Positions 54,863-64,000 of a stretch of DNA of 64,000 nt are shown here, piece by piece. The DNA is taken from the NCBI GenBank assembly GCA_051814705.1, contig JBPWQW010000001.1:992001-1056000 (forward strand). The letters run 5' to 3'. The position numbers and the translations under genes were made by a program. Origin of the DNA: Geojedonia sp051814705 (GTDB taxonomy: Bacteria > Bacteroidota > Bacteroidia > Flavobacteriales > Flavobacteriaceae). The first letter of the stretch is position 1; each line of letters starts with the position of its first letter. Under the pieces are notes generated by a model that saw only the letters and a program-made list of their open reading frames with translations, had not been told where the DNA came from and made no database searches.

Positions 54863-56623
54863 ATGACCGAAAACTCAACAGACCAATTTTTTAAGAGCAC
54901 AGTTCTTGGCCATCCCTCTGGATTATTTGTATTATTTTTTACCGAAATGTGGGAGCGTTTTTCCTATTACGGAATGCGAGCCTTATTGGTTATGTTTTTT
55001 ACGGCATCCCTAATGGATGATGGATCTGGAGGCTGGGGTTGGCCGCGAGAACATGCCTTTGCCATTTTTGGGACTTACACCTCTTTAGTGTATTTGTCAA
55101 CTTTGCTTGGCGGTTATTTTGCGGATAAAATAATAGGGTTTAGATATGCTGTCGCAGTAGGGGCTTTATTGATGACGCTTGGTCATGCCTGTATGGCATT
55201 GGAGGCTCCTTTCTTTATTTATACGGGTTTGACATTGCTGGTTTTTGGCAGTGGGTTTTTTAAACCTAATATGACCTCTATTATTTCTGAAATGTATAAG
55301 CACAGATCTGAAAAGAAGGATGGTGCTTACACCATTTTTTATATGGGCGTCAATGCCGGTGCGTTTTTGGGAATTTTATTATGTGGTTACCTGGGTGAAG
55401 TTGTAGGTTGGAGTTGGGGCTTTGGTCTTGCCGGAATATTTATGTTATTTGGGCTATTACAGTTTTGGTTTGCCCAAAATATTTTTGGAGATATAGGATT
55501 AAAACCTATTAAGATCGAAGGCGTTTCACAAGAATTAAAAGAAGGAGAGCCAAAGTTAAATCCGTTTACAAGTGGACAATTAGCTATAATTGTTGTTGCT
55601 GCCGTATTAGGATTAGCTTGGATTTTGAATGACCCCATTTCTAAAATTTCAGAAGGAGCATATAATCTATTTGATTTTGGTTTATTTGGTTTGGATGGAT
55701 CGACAATTGTTATCTTAATGGCGTTGTTCCTATTTATTCTTCTTTTAATTATTCGAATACCTAAATATGATTTTATTACAAGAGATAGGATGCTTGCCGT
55801 CATATTTTTTGCATTTGTCACGATCTTTTTCTGGGCCATATTCGAACAAGCTCCGGGATCACTTACCATTTTTGCAAGAGATTATACGCAAAGGGTTTTG
55901 GAAGGAGATTCAGCCTTAATCTTTAAAATTGTTAATTCTTTAATGACTTTAATTCCGTTAGGCATCATCTCATGGGTGCTAGGGTTATTGTTTAAACAAA
56001 CATTTTCGAAATATGCCAAATCCAACATATTTTTAACAGCTAGTTTTGTTATTATTTGGGCTATTGCCATTTGGATGCTTTATACTGAATTCATGAAGGA
56101 CATAGCTGAAGTACCAGCTTCTTGGTTTGGAGTACTCAATTCGTTATTTATTATTGCCTTCGCTCCCTTGTTTTCTAAATGGTGGGAAAGTAAGTATAAC
56201 CCCAATGCCAATATGAAGTACGCCATTGGAATGGTTTTATTGGGACTAGGAATGGCATGTGTGGCCATTGGGTCGGCATCTATTCCTGTAGGAGCTAAAA
56301 CAGCTTCTGTAAGTATGATATGGTTGATTTTGGTGTATTTCTTTCATACTATGGGAGAGTTATGTATTTCACCCGTTGCCTTATCCTATGTTAGTAAGCT
56401 CGTTCCGGGCCGAATGATTGCTATGATGTTTGGTATTTGGTATTTAGCCGTTGCCATAGGAATGAAGATGGCAGGTGTTTTTGGAGAAGCGTCTGAAGGA
56501 ATAGCTAGAGATGAAGGATTGAGCTACTTCTTCTGGTTGTTAACGGCCGTTGCTGTAGGTTTAGGAATTTTATCTGCACTTTTGCGTCCGGTAATTAGAA
56601 AGCTGATGCATGGTGTCCGTTAA
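54863..56623 (+). CDS. POT/PTR-family oligopeptide transporter, long form
   Basis: 586 residues, more membrane helices than the upstream paralogue (about 14). It opens GLFVLFFTEMWERFSYYGMRALLVMFF and contains FFWAIFEQAPGSLTIFARD and FHTMGELCISPVALSYVSKL. The extra region (about 225-310) separates the two halves. Tandem duplication with the 53452 gene; terminator follows. Confidence 0.92.
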   Translation: MTENSTDQFFKSTVLGHPSGLFVLFFTEMWERFSYYGMRALLVMFFTASLMDDGSGGWGWPREHAFAIFGTYTSLVYLSTLLGGYFADKIIGFRYAVAVGALLMTLGHACMALEAPFFIYTGLTLLVFGSGFFKPNMTSIISEMYKHRSEKKDGAYTIFYMGVNAGAFLGILLCGYLGEVVGWSWGFGLAGIFMLFGLLQFWFAQNIFGDIGLKPIKIEGVSQELKEGEPKLNPFTSGQLAIIVVAAVLGLAWILNDPISKISEGAYNLFDFGLFGLDGSTIVILMALFLFILLLIIRIPKYDFITRDRMLAVIFFAFVTIFFWAIFEQAPGSLTIFARDYTQRVLEGDSALIFKIVNSLMTLIPLGIISWVLGLLFKQTFSKYAKSNIFLTASFVIIWAIAIWMLYTEFMKDIAEVPASWFGVLNSLFIIAFAPLFSKWWESKYNPNANMKYAIGMVLLGLGMACVAIGSASIPVGAKTASVSMIWLILVYFFHTMGELCISPVALSYVSKLVPGRMIAMMFGIWYLAVAIGMKMAGVFGEASEGIARDEGLSYFFWLLTAVAVGLGILSALLRPVIRKLMHGVR

Positions 56624-56648
56624 TCGATAATACCGTTAAAATAATCTC

Positions 56649-56677
56649 AAAATGCTCCGCTTTAGGAGCGTTTTTTG
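56649..56677 (+). terminator. Terminator of the POT transporter operon
   Basis: Stem AAATGCTCC / GGAGCGTTT (one T-G pair) with a 6-base loop and a following T-run. Confidence 0.75.
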
Positions 56678-56687
56678 TAAGTTCGTA

Positions 56688-56695
56688 TAAATTTG
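56688..56695 (+). promoter_or_regulatory. -7 promoter element for the thioredoxin-like gene
   Basis: TAAATTTG, matching TAnnTTTG, 14 bases before the ATG at 56710. Confidence 0.4.
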
Positions 56696-56709
56696 CAACA
56701 ACTACTATA

Positions 56710-57258
56710 ATGAAAAAATTAAGATATATATTATTATTCACAGTGCTAACCTCGGCTAGTGTTATAGCACAGGGCGTCAAATGGATGTCGCTAGATGAAG
56801 CTATTGAGCTTCAAAAGAAAAGCCCTAAAAAAATTGTAATGGACGTCTATACCAATTGGTGCGGTCCATGCAAAATGCTCGATAAAAACACCTTTCAAAA
56901 CCCAGATGTTGCAAAATATATCAATCAGTATTTTTACGCTGTGAAATTTAATGCAGAAGGAAATTCAAAACTAACTTATAATGGGAAAACTTATGGTAAT
57001 CCTAACTATAAAGAAGAATTGGCTAATAGGCGTAACGGGGTTCACGAATTTGCGTATTATTTAAGAGTCAATTCGTATCCTACAGTAGTTTATTTTGATG
57101 AAAAAGGGAATTTGTTAACCTCGATTATAGGTTATAAAACGCCCCAAGAAATTGAATTGTTTTTAAAACTTTTTGGCGAAGACAAGCATAAAGAATTGAA
57201 AACCCAAGAAGATTTCAATAATTATGCTACTACTTTTGTTCCTAAATTTAAAGGATAA
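56710..57258 (+). CDS. Exported thioredoxin-family protein
   Basis: 182 residues with a signal peptide (YILLFTVLTSASVIAQG). The redox motif is C51-G-P-C54 (TNWCGPCKMLD), followed by NPDVAKYINQYFYAVKFNAEG and SYPTVVYFDEKG (cis-Pro). A 14-residue tail follows the fold. A periplasmic disulfide reductase or isomerase is likely. Confidence 0.87.
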   Translation: MKKLRYILLFTVLTSASVIAQGVKWMSLDEAIELQKKSPKKIVMDVYTNWCGPCKMLDKNTFQNPDVAKYINQYFYAVKFNAEGNSKLTYNGKTYGNPNYKEELANRRNGVHEFAYYLRVNSYPTVVYFDEKGNLLTSIIGYKTPQEIELFLKLFGEDKHKELKTQEDFNNYATTFVPKFKG

Positions 57259-57263
57259 AAAAC

Positions 57264-59300
57264 TTACCTTATCATAAATGCTCCTTTTTCACTCGTTTTG
57301 TGGAAAGGGAGTTTTTGTTTAGTACAAGTAGTTTCCCAACGATCTATATAGGATTTGTAATTACTGCCATCGGCTATGATGAATTCGGGCTGTAAGGAAT
57401 CAATCAATCTGTTCAAATTTATTTTAGGCGAGTTTCTTAAAAGCACATAATTGGGCTTAAAGGTTTTGATATTATAAACTCCAAAACTGTCAATAACCAA
57501 AAGCTTTTTACCATTAATTTGATAAACAGTTGTAATAGTATCCTCTTTAATATGGGTTATAAAATTACCTATTTTAAAATTTTTGATGACAGGGTCATGG
57601 GCCCTTGCTAAACGGTCTAAATTAGAGTAGACTTTAAGTTCTCTATTGGTCTTTTCGCCTAGTACTGTAAATCTACTTTTGTGAAATATGATAAATTCAT
57701 GAGTTGAATTTGTATAGGAATTATAAATAAATACACCTTGTAAAAGTAAAACCGAAATCAACATTAATCTTAAGTTTATAAAGGTTTTTTGTTTTAAAAA
57801 TTTCACAAAGGTTATTAATAGGACATACCATACAAACACCTGAAGCATGGAAATCGAAATGTCCTTAAACAAAAACTGCTCTTGTCGAGCTACCCAGTCT
57901 ACAATGCTGTTCATTGAAGTAATAATATGTCCGTAAAGGGTGGCAACATATTCAGGAAGTAAATTTATCAAGGCAAGCAGGATCAATATAATTCCATAAC
58001 CAAGAATAATCCCTAAAAACGGAATGATCAAAAGATTTGAAATAAAGAACAGGCCGGGAAACTGATGAAAATAATAGAGGCTTATGGGAACGATTCCAAA
58101 TTGTGCTGCAATGGTGACCGTAAAGATGTTCCAGAAAAAATCATATACCTTAAATTTAGGTTTCCAAAGCTCATAAAGAAGAGGCTGAATGACAACAATG
58201 GACAAAACTGCCAGATAACTCAACTGAAACCCAACATCAAATAAAAACATGGGCTTAAACAGCAATAAAAAGAATATTGAAATCGCTAAGGTATTATAAA
58301 CGTTAGTCGGTCTTTTCCAATGCATGGCAATAGCAACAATACTAAACATAGTAACGGCTCTTGTTACCGAAGCAGATAAACCCGCTATAATGGCAAAACC
58401 CCAAAGGATCGATAGTATGACGAGCACCTTAATGAGCTTTCCTTGTCTAATATATTCAATAGGTTTAAACACAAAATTTAAAAGCAATAATACAATCCCA
58501 ACGTGCAACCCAGAGACCGCTAAAATATGAATCGCTCCCGCTTTGGTGTAACTATTATAAATCTCTTCACTAATATCTTGGCGTTGACCTAGTAAAAGCG
58601 CATTGATTATGGCCAGTTCATCCGCTTTAAAATGGTATCGTTTTAATTTGGTATTAATGGTTTCACGCCATGCATTAGTATAACCAAAAAGGGTATGCTT
58701 GTTGGATGTCAATTTTAAAAGCGAATGGTTTTCAGTGAAAATTTGATGATAGACATATTGCTTTTCTAGATAGTTTTTATAATTAAACTGATTGGGGTTT
58801 AGGGGTTGGATCAATTCTTTTAAAGGAGAAGAAGTTATAAAAACATCATCGACTTTATAAGTTGGTTGCGTGGAATCAATTTGTACGTTTAAAAGCGACT
58901 TTCCTAAAACGGTTTCTTCATTGACTTTTAAGATATCAATAATGTATTTGTTGTAGAAATTTCCAGGTTTCAGTTTTTCTCTGATTCTGAAAGTAATTCT
59001 ATCTTCAGTATTATTGTCACTAGAAATATAATTGGAATAATGGTGTTTAAAGTTTTGTTGATTGTGAAGATTATAAACTAAAGTTCCTAAGCTTATTGTG
59101 GCCATAAATGCTACAAGTCCAAACCATATCGTTTTTTTGAGTTGATTTTTTGAAACAAAAAAGACAAGTGCTAAAACTATTAATAAAACGAAAGTAAGAC
59201 TTAAAGAATGATTTAAAGAAATGGTTCCAAAACGTGCAAATAAGATTCCAGCACTTAAACAAAGCGTCAGTTTTAAAATGACAAAATTGAGCAACTTCAT
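57264..59300 (-). CDS. ComEC/Rec2-type DNA uptake channel protein
   Basis: 678 residues. N-terminal membrane helices, an OB-like periplasmic domain (about 110-200, DUF4131-type), then the Competence domain (about 215-480) with GAIHILAVSGLHVGIVLLLLN and ALLLGQRQDIS. The C-terminal part (about 520-678) resembles a metallo-beta-lactamase remnant without the HxHxDH motif, which is common in Bacteroidota. It would transport single-stranded DNA across the inner membrane. Confidence 0.88.
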   Translation of the reverse strand: MKLLNFVILKLTLCLSAGILFARFGTISLNHSLSLTFVLLIVLALVFFVSKNQLKKTIWFGLVAFMATISLGTLVYNLHNQQNFKHHYSNYISSDNNTEDRITFRIREKLKPGNFYNKYIIDILKVNEETVLGKSLLNVQIDSTQPTYKVDDVFITSSPLKELIQPLNPNQFNYKNYLEKQYVYHQIFTENHSLLKLTSNKHTLFGYTNAWRETINTKLKRYHFKADELAIINALLLGQRQDISEEIYNSYTKAGAIHILAVSGLHVGIVLLLLNFVFKPIEYIRQGKLIKVLVILSILWGFAIIAGLSASVTRAVTMFSIVAIAMHWKRPTNVYNTLAISIFFLLLFKPMFLFDVGFQLSYLAVLSIVVIQPLLYELWKPKFKVYDFFWNIFTVTIAAQFGIVPISLYYFHQFPGLFFISNLLIIPFLGIILGYGIILILLALINLLPEYVATLYGHIITSMNSIVDWVARQEQFLFKDISISMLQVFVWYVLLITFVKFLKQKTFINLRLMLISVLLLQGVFIYNSYTNSTHEFIIFHKSRFTVLGEKTNRELKVYSNLDRLARAHDPVIKNFKIGNFITHIKEDTITTVYQINGKKLLVIDSFGVYNIKTFKPNYVLLRNSPKINLNRLIDSLQPEFIIADGSNYKSYIDRWETTCTKQKLPFHKTSEKGAFMIR

Positions 59301-59324
59301 AAATTGAAATTACTAAAATAAGTT

Positions 59325-59909
59325 TTATAAAACGCGTCTGGCCTGCACAAAAGTAGAGTGCCAATAGCGTTCGGCCAAATTGGAAACAATTACACCAGCA
59401 CCAATAGTAGAATGTATAAATTCAATAAAGCCTGGACGCACTTCTGTAACAAGACCAACATGATTTATTTCGCGACTGTTTCTTTTTGTTGCAAAAAACA
59501 GAAGGTCACCTTTTTCTACTTGATTAACTTCAATCCAGTTTCCAACACCTGCCATGTCTTTGGAGCTTCTTGGTAATAAAATGGCTTCGCTTTTAAATGC
59601 TGTACACACAAGTCCAGAACAATCCATTCCATTTTTGGTAGTGCCTCCGTATTTATAACTTACACCGTCAAATTGTTTGGCATAATTAATAATAATATCG
59701 GTTTTTGAATTGTAGTTTTCAATTGGACTTACTGGATCAGATACAATATATTCCTTAATTGTGGAAACGGGTACATCTGGGTCAGCTTTAACTTCCACTT
59801 CTACGGCTTTACTTATTAAAGGCTTAGTTTTTTTAGTAACAATACCTTTAGAAGATTTACAACTATTAAAACAAAACACTAAAAGTAGGATTATGGCAAT
59901 GTTTTTCAT
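59325..59909 (-). CDS. NlpC/P60 cell wall endopeptidase lipoprotein
   Basis: 194 residues, lipobox VFCFNSC. The NlpC/P60 domain (about 75-190) has catalytic Cys in GMDCSGLVCTAF, His in NHVGLVTEV, and the third polar residue in EFIHSTIGAGV. It hydrolyses peptide crosslinks of peptidoglycan. Lies between comEC and lpxB on the same strand. Confidence 0.9.
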   Translation of the reverse strand: MKNIAIILLLVFCFNSCKSSKGIVTKKTKPLISKAVEVEVKADPDVPVSTIKEYIVSDPVSPIENYNSKTDIIINYAKQFDGVSYKYGGTTKNGMDCSGLVCTAFKSEAILLPRSSKDMAGVGNWIEVNQVEKGDLLFFATKRNSREINHVGLVTEVRPGFIEFIHSTIGAGVIVSNLAERYWHSTFVQARRVL

Positions 59910-59915
59910 GATATA

Positions 59916-61034
59916 TTAGGCATGTATCGATTTAAATATAAGTTTTGCTGTCTTTTCACTTGCACCTTTACCTCCGAGTTTTTTCTCCAAATCGAAGTAA
60001 TTTAGAAAGAATTTAATACGCTCATAATCGTCTAAGATTAAGCTCAGTTCTTGTTTTAATCTCATGGTATTGAAATCATCTTGGATAAGTTCTGTAACAA
60101 CTTCTTTATCCATAATTAAATTGACCAAAGAGATGAATTTTATATGTTTTACAAGACGCTTGCCAATTTGATAGGATAGCCAACTGCCTTTATAACACAC
60201 CACTTCTGGAATTTTAAATAGAGCGGTTTCTAAAGTTGCAGTGCCCGAAGTCACTAGTGCAGCATAGGACACACTCAACAAATCATGGGTCTTGTTGCTA
60301 ATAAACGCAACATTTGTATTTTTTATAAAGGAGTCGTAGAATTTTTTATCCTGACTAGGAGCGCCAGCAATCACAAATTGATAGCCTTTAAAATCGTCGA
60401 CAATACTTAGCATAATGCTGAGCATTTTTTTAATTTCCTGTTTTCTACTTCCGGGCAAAAGCGCAATAATGGGCTTGTCGCTTAATTCGTGCTCCGCTCT
60501 AAATTCAAATTCGTCAACTTGGTGTCTACTGGCAATGGCATCAATAAGAGGATGCCCAACAAACTCGACGGGATAATGATGTTTTTTCTCGTAAAAATCT
60601 TTTTCAAAAGGTAAAATGACATACATATTATCGATGTCTCTTTTAATACTTTCGATTCGATTTTCTTTCCAGGCCCAAATTTGAGGGGAGATATAATATT
60701 CTGTTTTAAAACCTTTTTGTTTTGCCCATTTTGCGATTCGTAAATTAAATCCTGGATAATCTATAAATATGATGACATCGGGACTATAAGCTCCAATATC
60801 TTTTTTGCAAAATGAAAGATTTTTGGCAATGGTCCTAATATGTAATAAAACTTCCAAAAACCCCATAAAAGCCAAGTATTTATAATGCTTTACTAGGGTG
60901 TTTCCAACCTGTTGCATGAGGTCGCCTCCCCAAAATCTAAATTCGGCATTCACGTCCTGTGTTTGTAATGCCTTCATGAGATTGGAACCATGCAAATCTC
61001 CCGATGCTTCCCCAGCAATAATATAATACTTCAT
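59916..61034 (-). CDS. lpxB: Lipid-A-disaccharide synthase
   Basis: 372 residues. AGEASGDLHGSNLM near the N-terminus, IDYPGFNLRIA, FVGHPLID, LPGSRKQEI and VTSGTATLETALF are LpxB signatures. It condenses UDP-2,3-diacylglucosamine with lipid X to lipid A disaccharide 1-phosphate. Lies 6 bases from the NlpC gene. Confidence 0.94.
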   Translation of the reverse strand: MKYYIIAGEASGDLHGSNLMKALQTQDVNAEFRFWGGDLMQQVGNTLVKHYKYLAFMGFLEVLLHIRTIAKNLSFCKKDIGAYSPDVIIFIDYPGFNLRIAKWAKQKGFKTEYYISPQIWAWKENRIESIKRDIDNMYVILPFEKDFYEKKHHYPVEFVGHPLIDAIASRHQVDEFEFRAEHELSDKPIIALLPGSRKQEIKKMLSIMLSIVDDFKGYQFVIAGAPSQDKKFYDSFIKNTNVAFISNKTHDLLSVSYAALVTSGTATLETALFKIPEVVCYKGSWLSYQIGKRLVKHIKFISLVNLIMDKEVVTELIQDDFNTMRLKQELSLILDDYERIKFFLNYFDLEKKLGGKGASEKTAKLIFKSIHA

Positions 61035-61046
61035 AAAATAGTTAAC

Positions 61047-61331
61047 TTAGGATAAGTTAAGCAAAAACGTTGTAATAGCAATCAAAATGGTAGCCATTAG
61101 TACACCTCTAGCCCTATAGTCTTGTTTCTTTTTAATAAAAATAAAAAAAACGACTAAATTTAAAAGGGCTCCTATAGTAACCAACTTGCCAAACAAGCCT
61201 TCAGATAGCGACTGTTTTAAAGTCATGCTAATATCTTCTCCTCTACCCAAGAATAAAGCAGCAAGGATCAAGCCAATACTATTTGCAATTAGACCAACAA
61301 AAAAACCAATAAAAATTTCTTTTTTAACCAT
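61047..61331 (-). CDS. Small three-helix membrane protein
   Basis: 94 residues with three membrane segments (about 7-28, 43-66, 75-92). No known family. Its start overlaps surE by 8 bases, and lpxB follows after 12 bases, so it is co-transcribed with both. Confidence 0.7.
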   Translation of the reverse strand: MVKKEIFIGFFVGLIANSIGLILAALFLGRGEDISMTLKQSLSEGLFGKLVTIGALLNLVVFFIFIKKKQDYRARGVLMATILIAITTFLLNLS

Positions 61332-62100
61332 TAATATTCCAGGCGTTTAAGGTTTGAATACATTGATGTGCTGTTAGATCAAATTGTACGGGAACCACAG
61401 AAACATAACCATTTTCAAGAGCCCACTCATCGGTATCCTCCCCATGATCTAAATTTACAAATTTACCAGTTAGCCAATAATAAACCCGCCCTTGAGGGTT
61501 TTTGCGTTTGTCGAACTCTTCTTTCCAATTGGCTCGTGCTTGTCTGCAAATTTTAATGCCTTTTAGCTCTTGTTTTGATAAATTGGGGATATTAACGTTT
61601 AAAACCACATCTTTTGGCAATCCTTCTTTTAAAACACTTTCAGCAATTGTTTTAATATACGTTTTTGAAGCTTCAAAATTAGCATTCCAACTGTAATCAA
61701 GCAACGAAAAGCCAATGGCAGGAATGCCTTCAATTCCAGCTTCTATGGCTGCACTCATGGTACCAGAATAAATGACATTAATTGAAGAATTAGAGCCATG
61801 GTTAATGCCAGACACACACAAATCTGGTTTTCTTTCAAGAATTTGGTTTACCGCCAATTTAACACAATCGGCAGGCGTACCTGAGCAACTGTACTCCAAT
61901 TGATTACCTTGGTCAACTTTGACTTTTTCAATAAAAAGAGTTGAATTTACCGTGATGGCATGCCCCATTCCACTTTGTGGGCTATCGGGAGCAACAACAA
62001 CAACATCGCCAATAGTTTTCATAACTTCAATAAGGGTTCTAATACCTGGGGCGGTTATACCATCATCATTTGTGATTAAAATAAGTGGTTTTTTTGACAT
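61324..62100 (-). CDS. surE: 5'-nucleotidase SurE
   Basis: 258 residues. The metal-binding start ILITNDDGITAPGI, then VVAPDSPQSGMGHAIT and SGINHGSNSSINVIYSGT are complete SurE motifs. It dephosphorylates 5'- or 3'-nucleoside monophosphates and is linked to stationary-phase survival. First gene of the surE-lpxB-NlpC-comEC run; divergent from the protease gene. Confidence 0.94.
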   Translation of the reverse strand: MSKKPLILITNDDGITAPGIRTLIEVMKTIGDVVVVAPDSPQSGMGHAITVNSTLFIEKVKVDQGNQLEYSCSGTPADCVKLAVNQILERKPDLCVSGINHGSNSSINVIYSGTMSAAIEAGIEGIPAIGFSLLDYSWNANFEASKTYIKTIAESVLKEGLPKDVVLNVNIPNLSKQELKGIKICRQARANWKEEFDKRKNPQGRVYYWLTGKFVNLDHGEDTDEWALENGYVSVVPVQFDLTAHQCIQTLNAWNING

Positions 62101-62235
62101 TCTTGATTAATTTTTTTAGAGCACTAAAATACGTAAATTAGGATATACACGTTTATAATATTGGGTTTAACAAAAAATTAGTAGCAATAGACTTAATTGG
62201 CATGATTTTTTCAGTTAATTTAGTCAAAAAATAAT

Positions 62236-64000
62236 ATGAAAGATATTATGAAAAGGAATTATAAACTTTTATTATTGGCATTATTACTGGCTTTTGCGTC
62301 TTGTAGTTTTACCAGTAAAACCTTCGAAGACCCTGATAAAGACAAATTACTTATACGTTTGATTAGTTATGTTTTACAAGAAGGACACTACAGTCCTAAA
62401 GATATCAATGATGCGTTTTCTGAACAAGTATTTAAAGGTTATCTTAAACAATTGGACCCCTTCAAACGCTATTTTTATGACTCAGATATAAAAGAGTTTG
62501 AAGCCTATAAAGATAAATTGGATGATGAAATTAAAGAGGATAACATCTCATTTTTTAATTTGACACATGAAAGATTGCTTCAGAGAATAGAAGAATCAAA
62601 AGCTATTTATAAAGACGTATTGAGCAATCCATTTGATTATAGTCAAAAGGAAGAGTTTTTAACAGATTATGATAATCTGTCGTATGTGAAAACTAAAAAG
62701 GAAATGAAAGAGCGTTGGAGACAACAGCTTAAATTTTCTACCATAGCCAATTACGATGATTTATTAGCACAACAGAACAACACCTATTCTGATAAAAAAG
62801 CTTTAGAAAATGCGAGTGATTTAGATCCTCAAGGATTTGAAAACAAAACAGAGGAAACAAAAAGCAATGTCAAGAAAAGTCTTTCGCAATTGGAGCAGGA
62901 CTCTAGAGAAGCAACCTTAAAATCGCTAAACGAATTGTATGAATTTATAAACGAAAGAGAGCGCAAAGATTGGTTTGCTGTGTACATAAATGCCATTGTA
63001 GAAGAATTTGACCCACATACGTTTTATTTTGCACCAGAAGACAAAGATCGGTTTGATGTGGAAATGTCGGGTAATTTTGAAGGCATAGGAGCAAGACTCC
63101 AAAAAAAGATGGATGCCATTTTAGTGAACGAAATTATTAGTGGCGGTCCAGCTTGGAGGCAAAATGAATTGGAAGTTGGCGATCAAATTCTTAAAGTAAG
63201 ACAGGAAAATGAAAAAGAGGGTGTCAGCATTGTTGGAATGCGGTTGGACGATGCCATAAAGTTTATAAAAGGACCTAAAGGAACTAAGGTGATATTGACC
63301 TTAAAAAAAGTGGATGGCACTACCGAAGATATATCAATTACAAGAGATATTGTTGAGCTTGAAGAAACCTATGCAAAATCTTCAATAGTAGTTAAAGATG
63401 GCAAAACGTATGGAGTTATTAACTTGCCTAAGTTTTATGTTGATTTTGAAGATTATAAAAAACGAAACGCCGCTTCAGATATTAAATTGGAAATTGAACG
63501 GTTAAAAGAGCAAGGAATTGAAGGTCTTGTACTAGATTTAAGAAACAATGGAGGAGGTTCTTTACAAACCGTTGTGGATATGGGTGGATTGTTTATTAAA
63601 AACGGCCCTATTGTACAGGTTAAAACAGCAGGAGCGCCAAAAGAAGTGCTTAATGACAACGATCGCTCCATAACTTGGGATGGTCCACTTGTTATTTTGG
63701 TCAATGAATTGTCGGCTTCGGCTTCCGAGATTTTGGCAGCAGCTATGCAGGATTACAAGAGAGCCATTATTATTGGCAGTAAACAAACCTATGGAAAAGG
63801 AACGGTTCAAAATGTTTTGGATCTCAACCGAATGGTAAGAAACAATAGCAACGGCGATATGGGCGCTTTAAAGTTTACGACTCAAAAATTTTATAGAATC
63901 AATGGAGGTTCCACACAATTGGAAGGTGTGAAAAGTGATGTTGTGGTTCCCGATCGTTACAGTTATATCAATATAGGCGAAAAAGATCAGGAAAACCCTT
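62236..64000 (+). CDS. Tail-specific (carboxy-terminal processing) protease, S41 family, 3' end outside window
   Basis: 588 codons visible, then cut by the right edge. ATG 62236 or 62248; the second gives a cleaner lipoprotein signal (LLAFASC). An N-terminal helical domain (about 35-250) is followed by a PDZ domain (about 270-360, EGIGARLQKKMDAILVNEI) and the S41 core. The Ser-Lys dyad is S495 (LSASASEILAAAMQDY) and K521 (YGKGTVQ). It cuts exported proteins from the C-terminus, like Prc. Confidence 0.92.
   Translation, partial: MKDIMKRNYKLLLLALLLAFASCSFTSKTFEDPDKDKLLIRLISYVLQEGHYSPKDINDAFSEQVFKGYLKQLDPFKRYFYDSDIKEFEAYKDKLDDEIKEDNISFFNLTHERLLQRIEESKAIYKDVLSNPFDYSQKEEFLTDYDNLSYVKTKKEMKERWRQQLKFSTIANYDDLLAQQNNTYSDKKALENASDLDPQGFENKTEETKSNVKKSLSQLEQDSREATLKSLNELYEFINERERKDWFAVYINAIVEEFDPHTFYFAPEDKDRFDVEMSGNFEGIGARLQKKMDAILVNEIISGGPAWRQNELEVGDQILKVRQENEKEGVSIVGMRLDDAIKFIKGPKGTKVILTLKKVDGTTEDISITRDIVELEETYAKSSIVVKDGKTYGVINLPKFYVDFEDYKKRNAASDIKLEIERLKEQGIEGLVLDLRNNGGGSLQTVVDMGGLFIKNGPIVQVKTAGAPKEVLNDNDRSITWDGPLVILVNELSASASEILAAAMQDYKRAIIIGSKQTYGKGTVQNVLDLNRMVRNNSNGDMGALKFTTQKFYRINGGSTQLEGVKSDVVVPDRYSYINIGEKDQENP

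Noticed and set aside
55387..55869. Minus-strand ORF of 160 codons inside the long POT transporter
   Set aside because: Shadow frame, rich in Asn/Pro/Lys, opposite transmembrane helices; no support for coding.

Overview
The window is a chromosomal segment of a marine-type Flavobacteriaceae bacterium (Bacteroidota). The evidence is low GC, absence of Shine-Dalgarno sequences, several TAnnTTTG -7 elements, many lipoproteins, a mevalonate pathway instead of MEP, a four-helix-bundle S23-like gene, and gene families typical of that group. One tRNA is present (tRNA-Phe); there is no rRNA, prophage, transposase or CRISPR. Most genes are ordinary housekeeping or metabolic genes.

Layout. 1-9.2 kb: alpha-glucan/maltose operon (beta-phosphoglucomutase end, GH65 phosphorylase, three different GH13 lipoproteins, a secreted esterase), closed by a strong terminator. 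9.2-13.4 kb: small membrane protein, a large GAF protein, and a convergent HD-domain/PycTM-like membrane protein. 13.5-21.6 kb: msrB-msrA, tesB, a flavoprotein, DUF1697, mevalonate genes (mvaD, mevalonate kinase) separated by a four-helix-bundle gene, a UbiA prenyltransferase, and a pseudouridine-synthase paralogue whose catalytic residues are replaced. 21.9-26.5 kb: polyamine operon (arginine decarboxylase, agmatinase, deoxyhypusine-synthase homologue, acidic protein), then a VOC protein and a small exported protein. 26.5-34.1 kb: polytopic glycosyltransferases, a membrane ferredoxin, an FAD oxidoreductase and a GH113-like hydrolase. 34.1-41.8 kb: a complete-looking arsenosugar cluster (TIGR04283 glycosyltransferase, DUF547, sterol desaturase, PiT transporter, ArsM, purine nucleoside phosphorylase, TIGR04282, radical SAM ArsS, AhpD-like protein). 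41.9-49.9 kb: tRNA-Phe, coaX, an envelope block with lptC, a CNNM/CBS protein and PpiD. 50-53.2 kb: a repeat-ridden GHMP kinase gene fused to a GIY-YIG nuclease, and HMG-CoA reductase. 53.4-64 kb: two POT transporters, thioredoxin, ComEC, NlpC/P60, LpxB, SurE, and the start of a tail-specific protease.

The most unusual locus is 49,975-51,908. A GHMP kinase gene of the mevalonate pathway has no start codon of its own. It is read in frame from an N-terminal GIY-YIG nuclease through nine 54-bp tandem repeats built on half of a short palindrome (called REP1 here). A second short element (REP2) is inserted in frame twice inside the kinase, and once inside a REP1 copy next door. This looks like a repeat family that can enter coding sequence without breaking the frame. 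Other points of note are the arsenosugar cluster with a non-canonical start on its desaturase gene, the HD-PycTM protein without a visible cyclase, and the apparently dead pseudouridine synthase.
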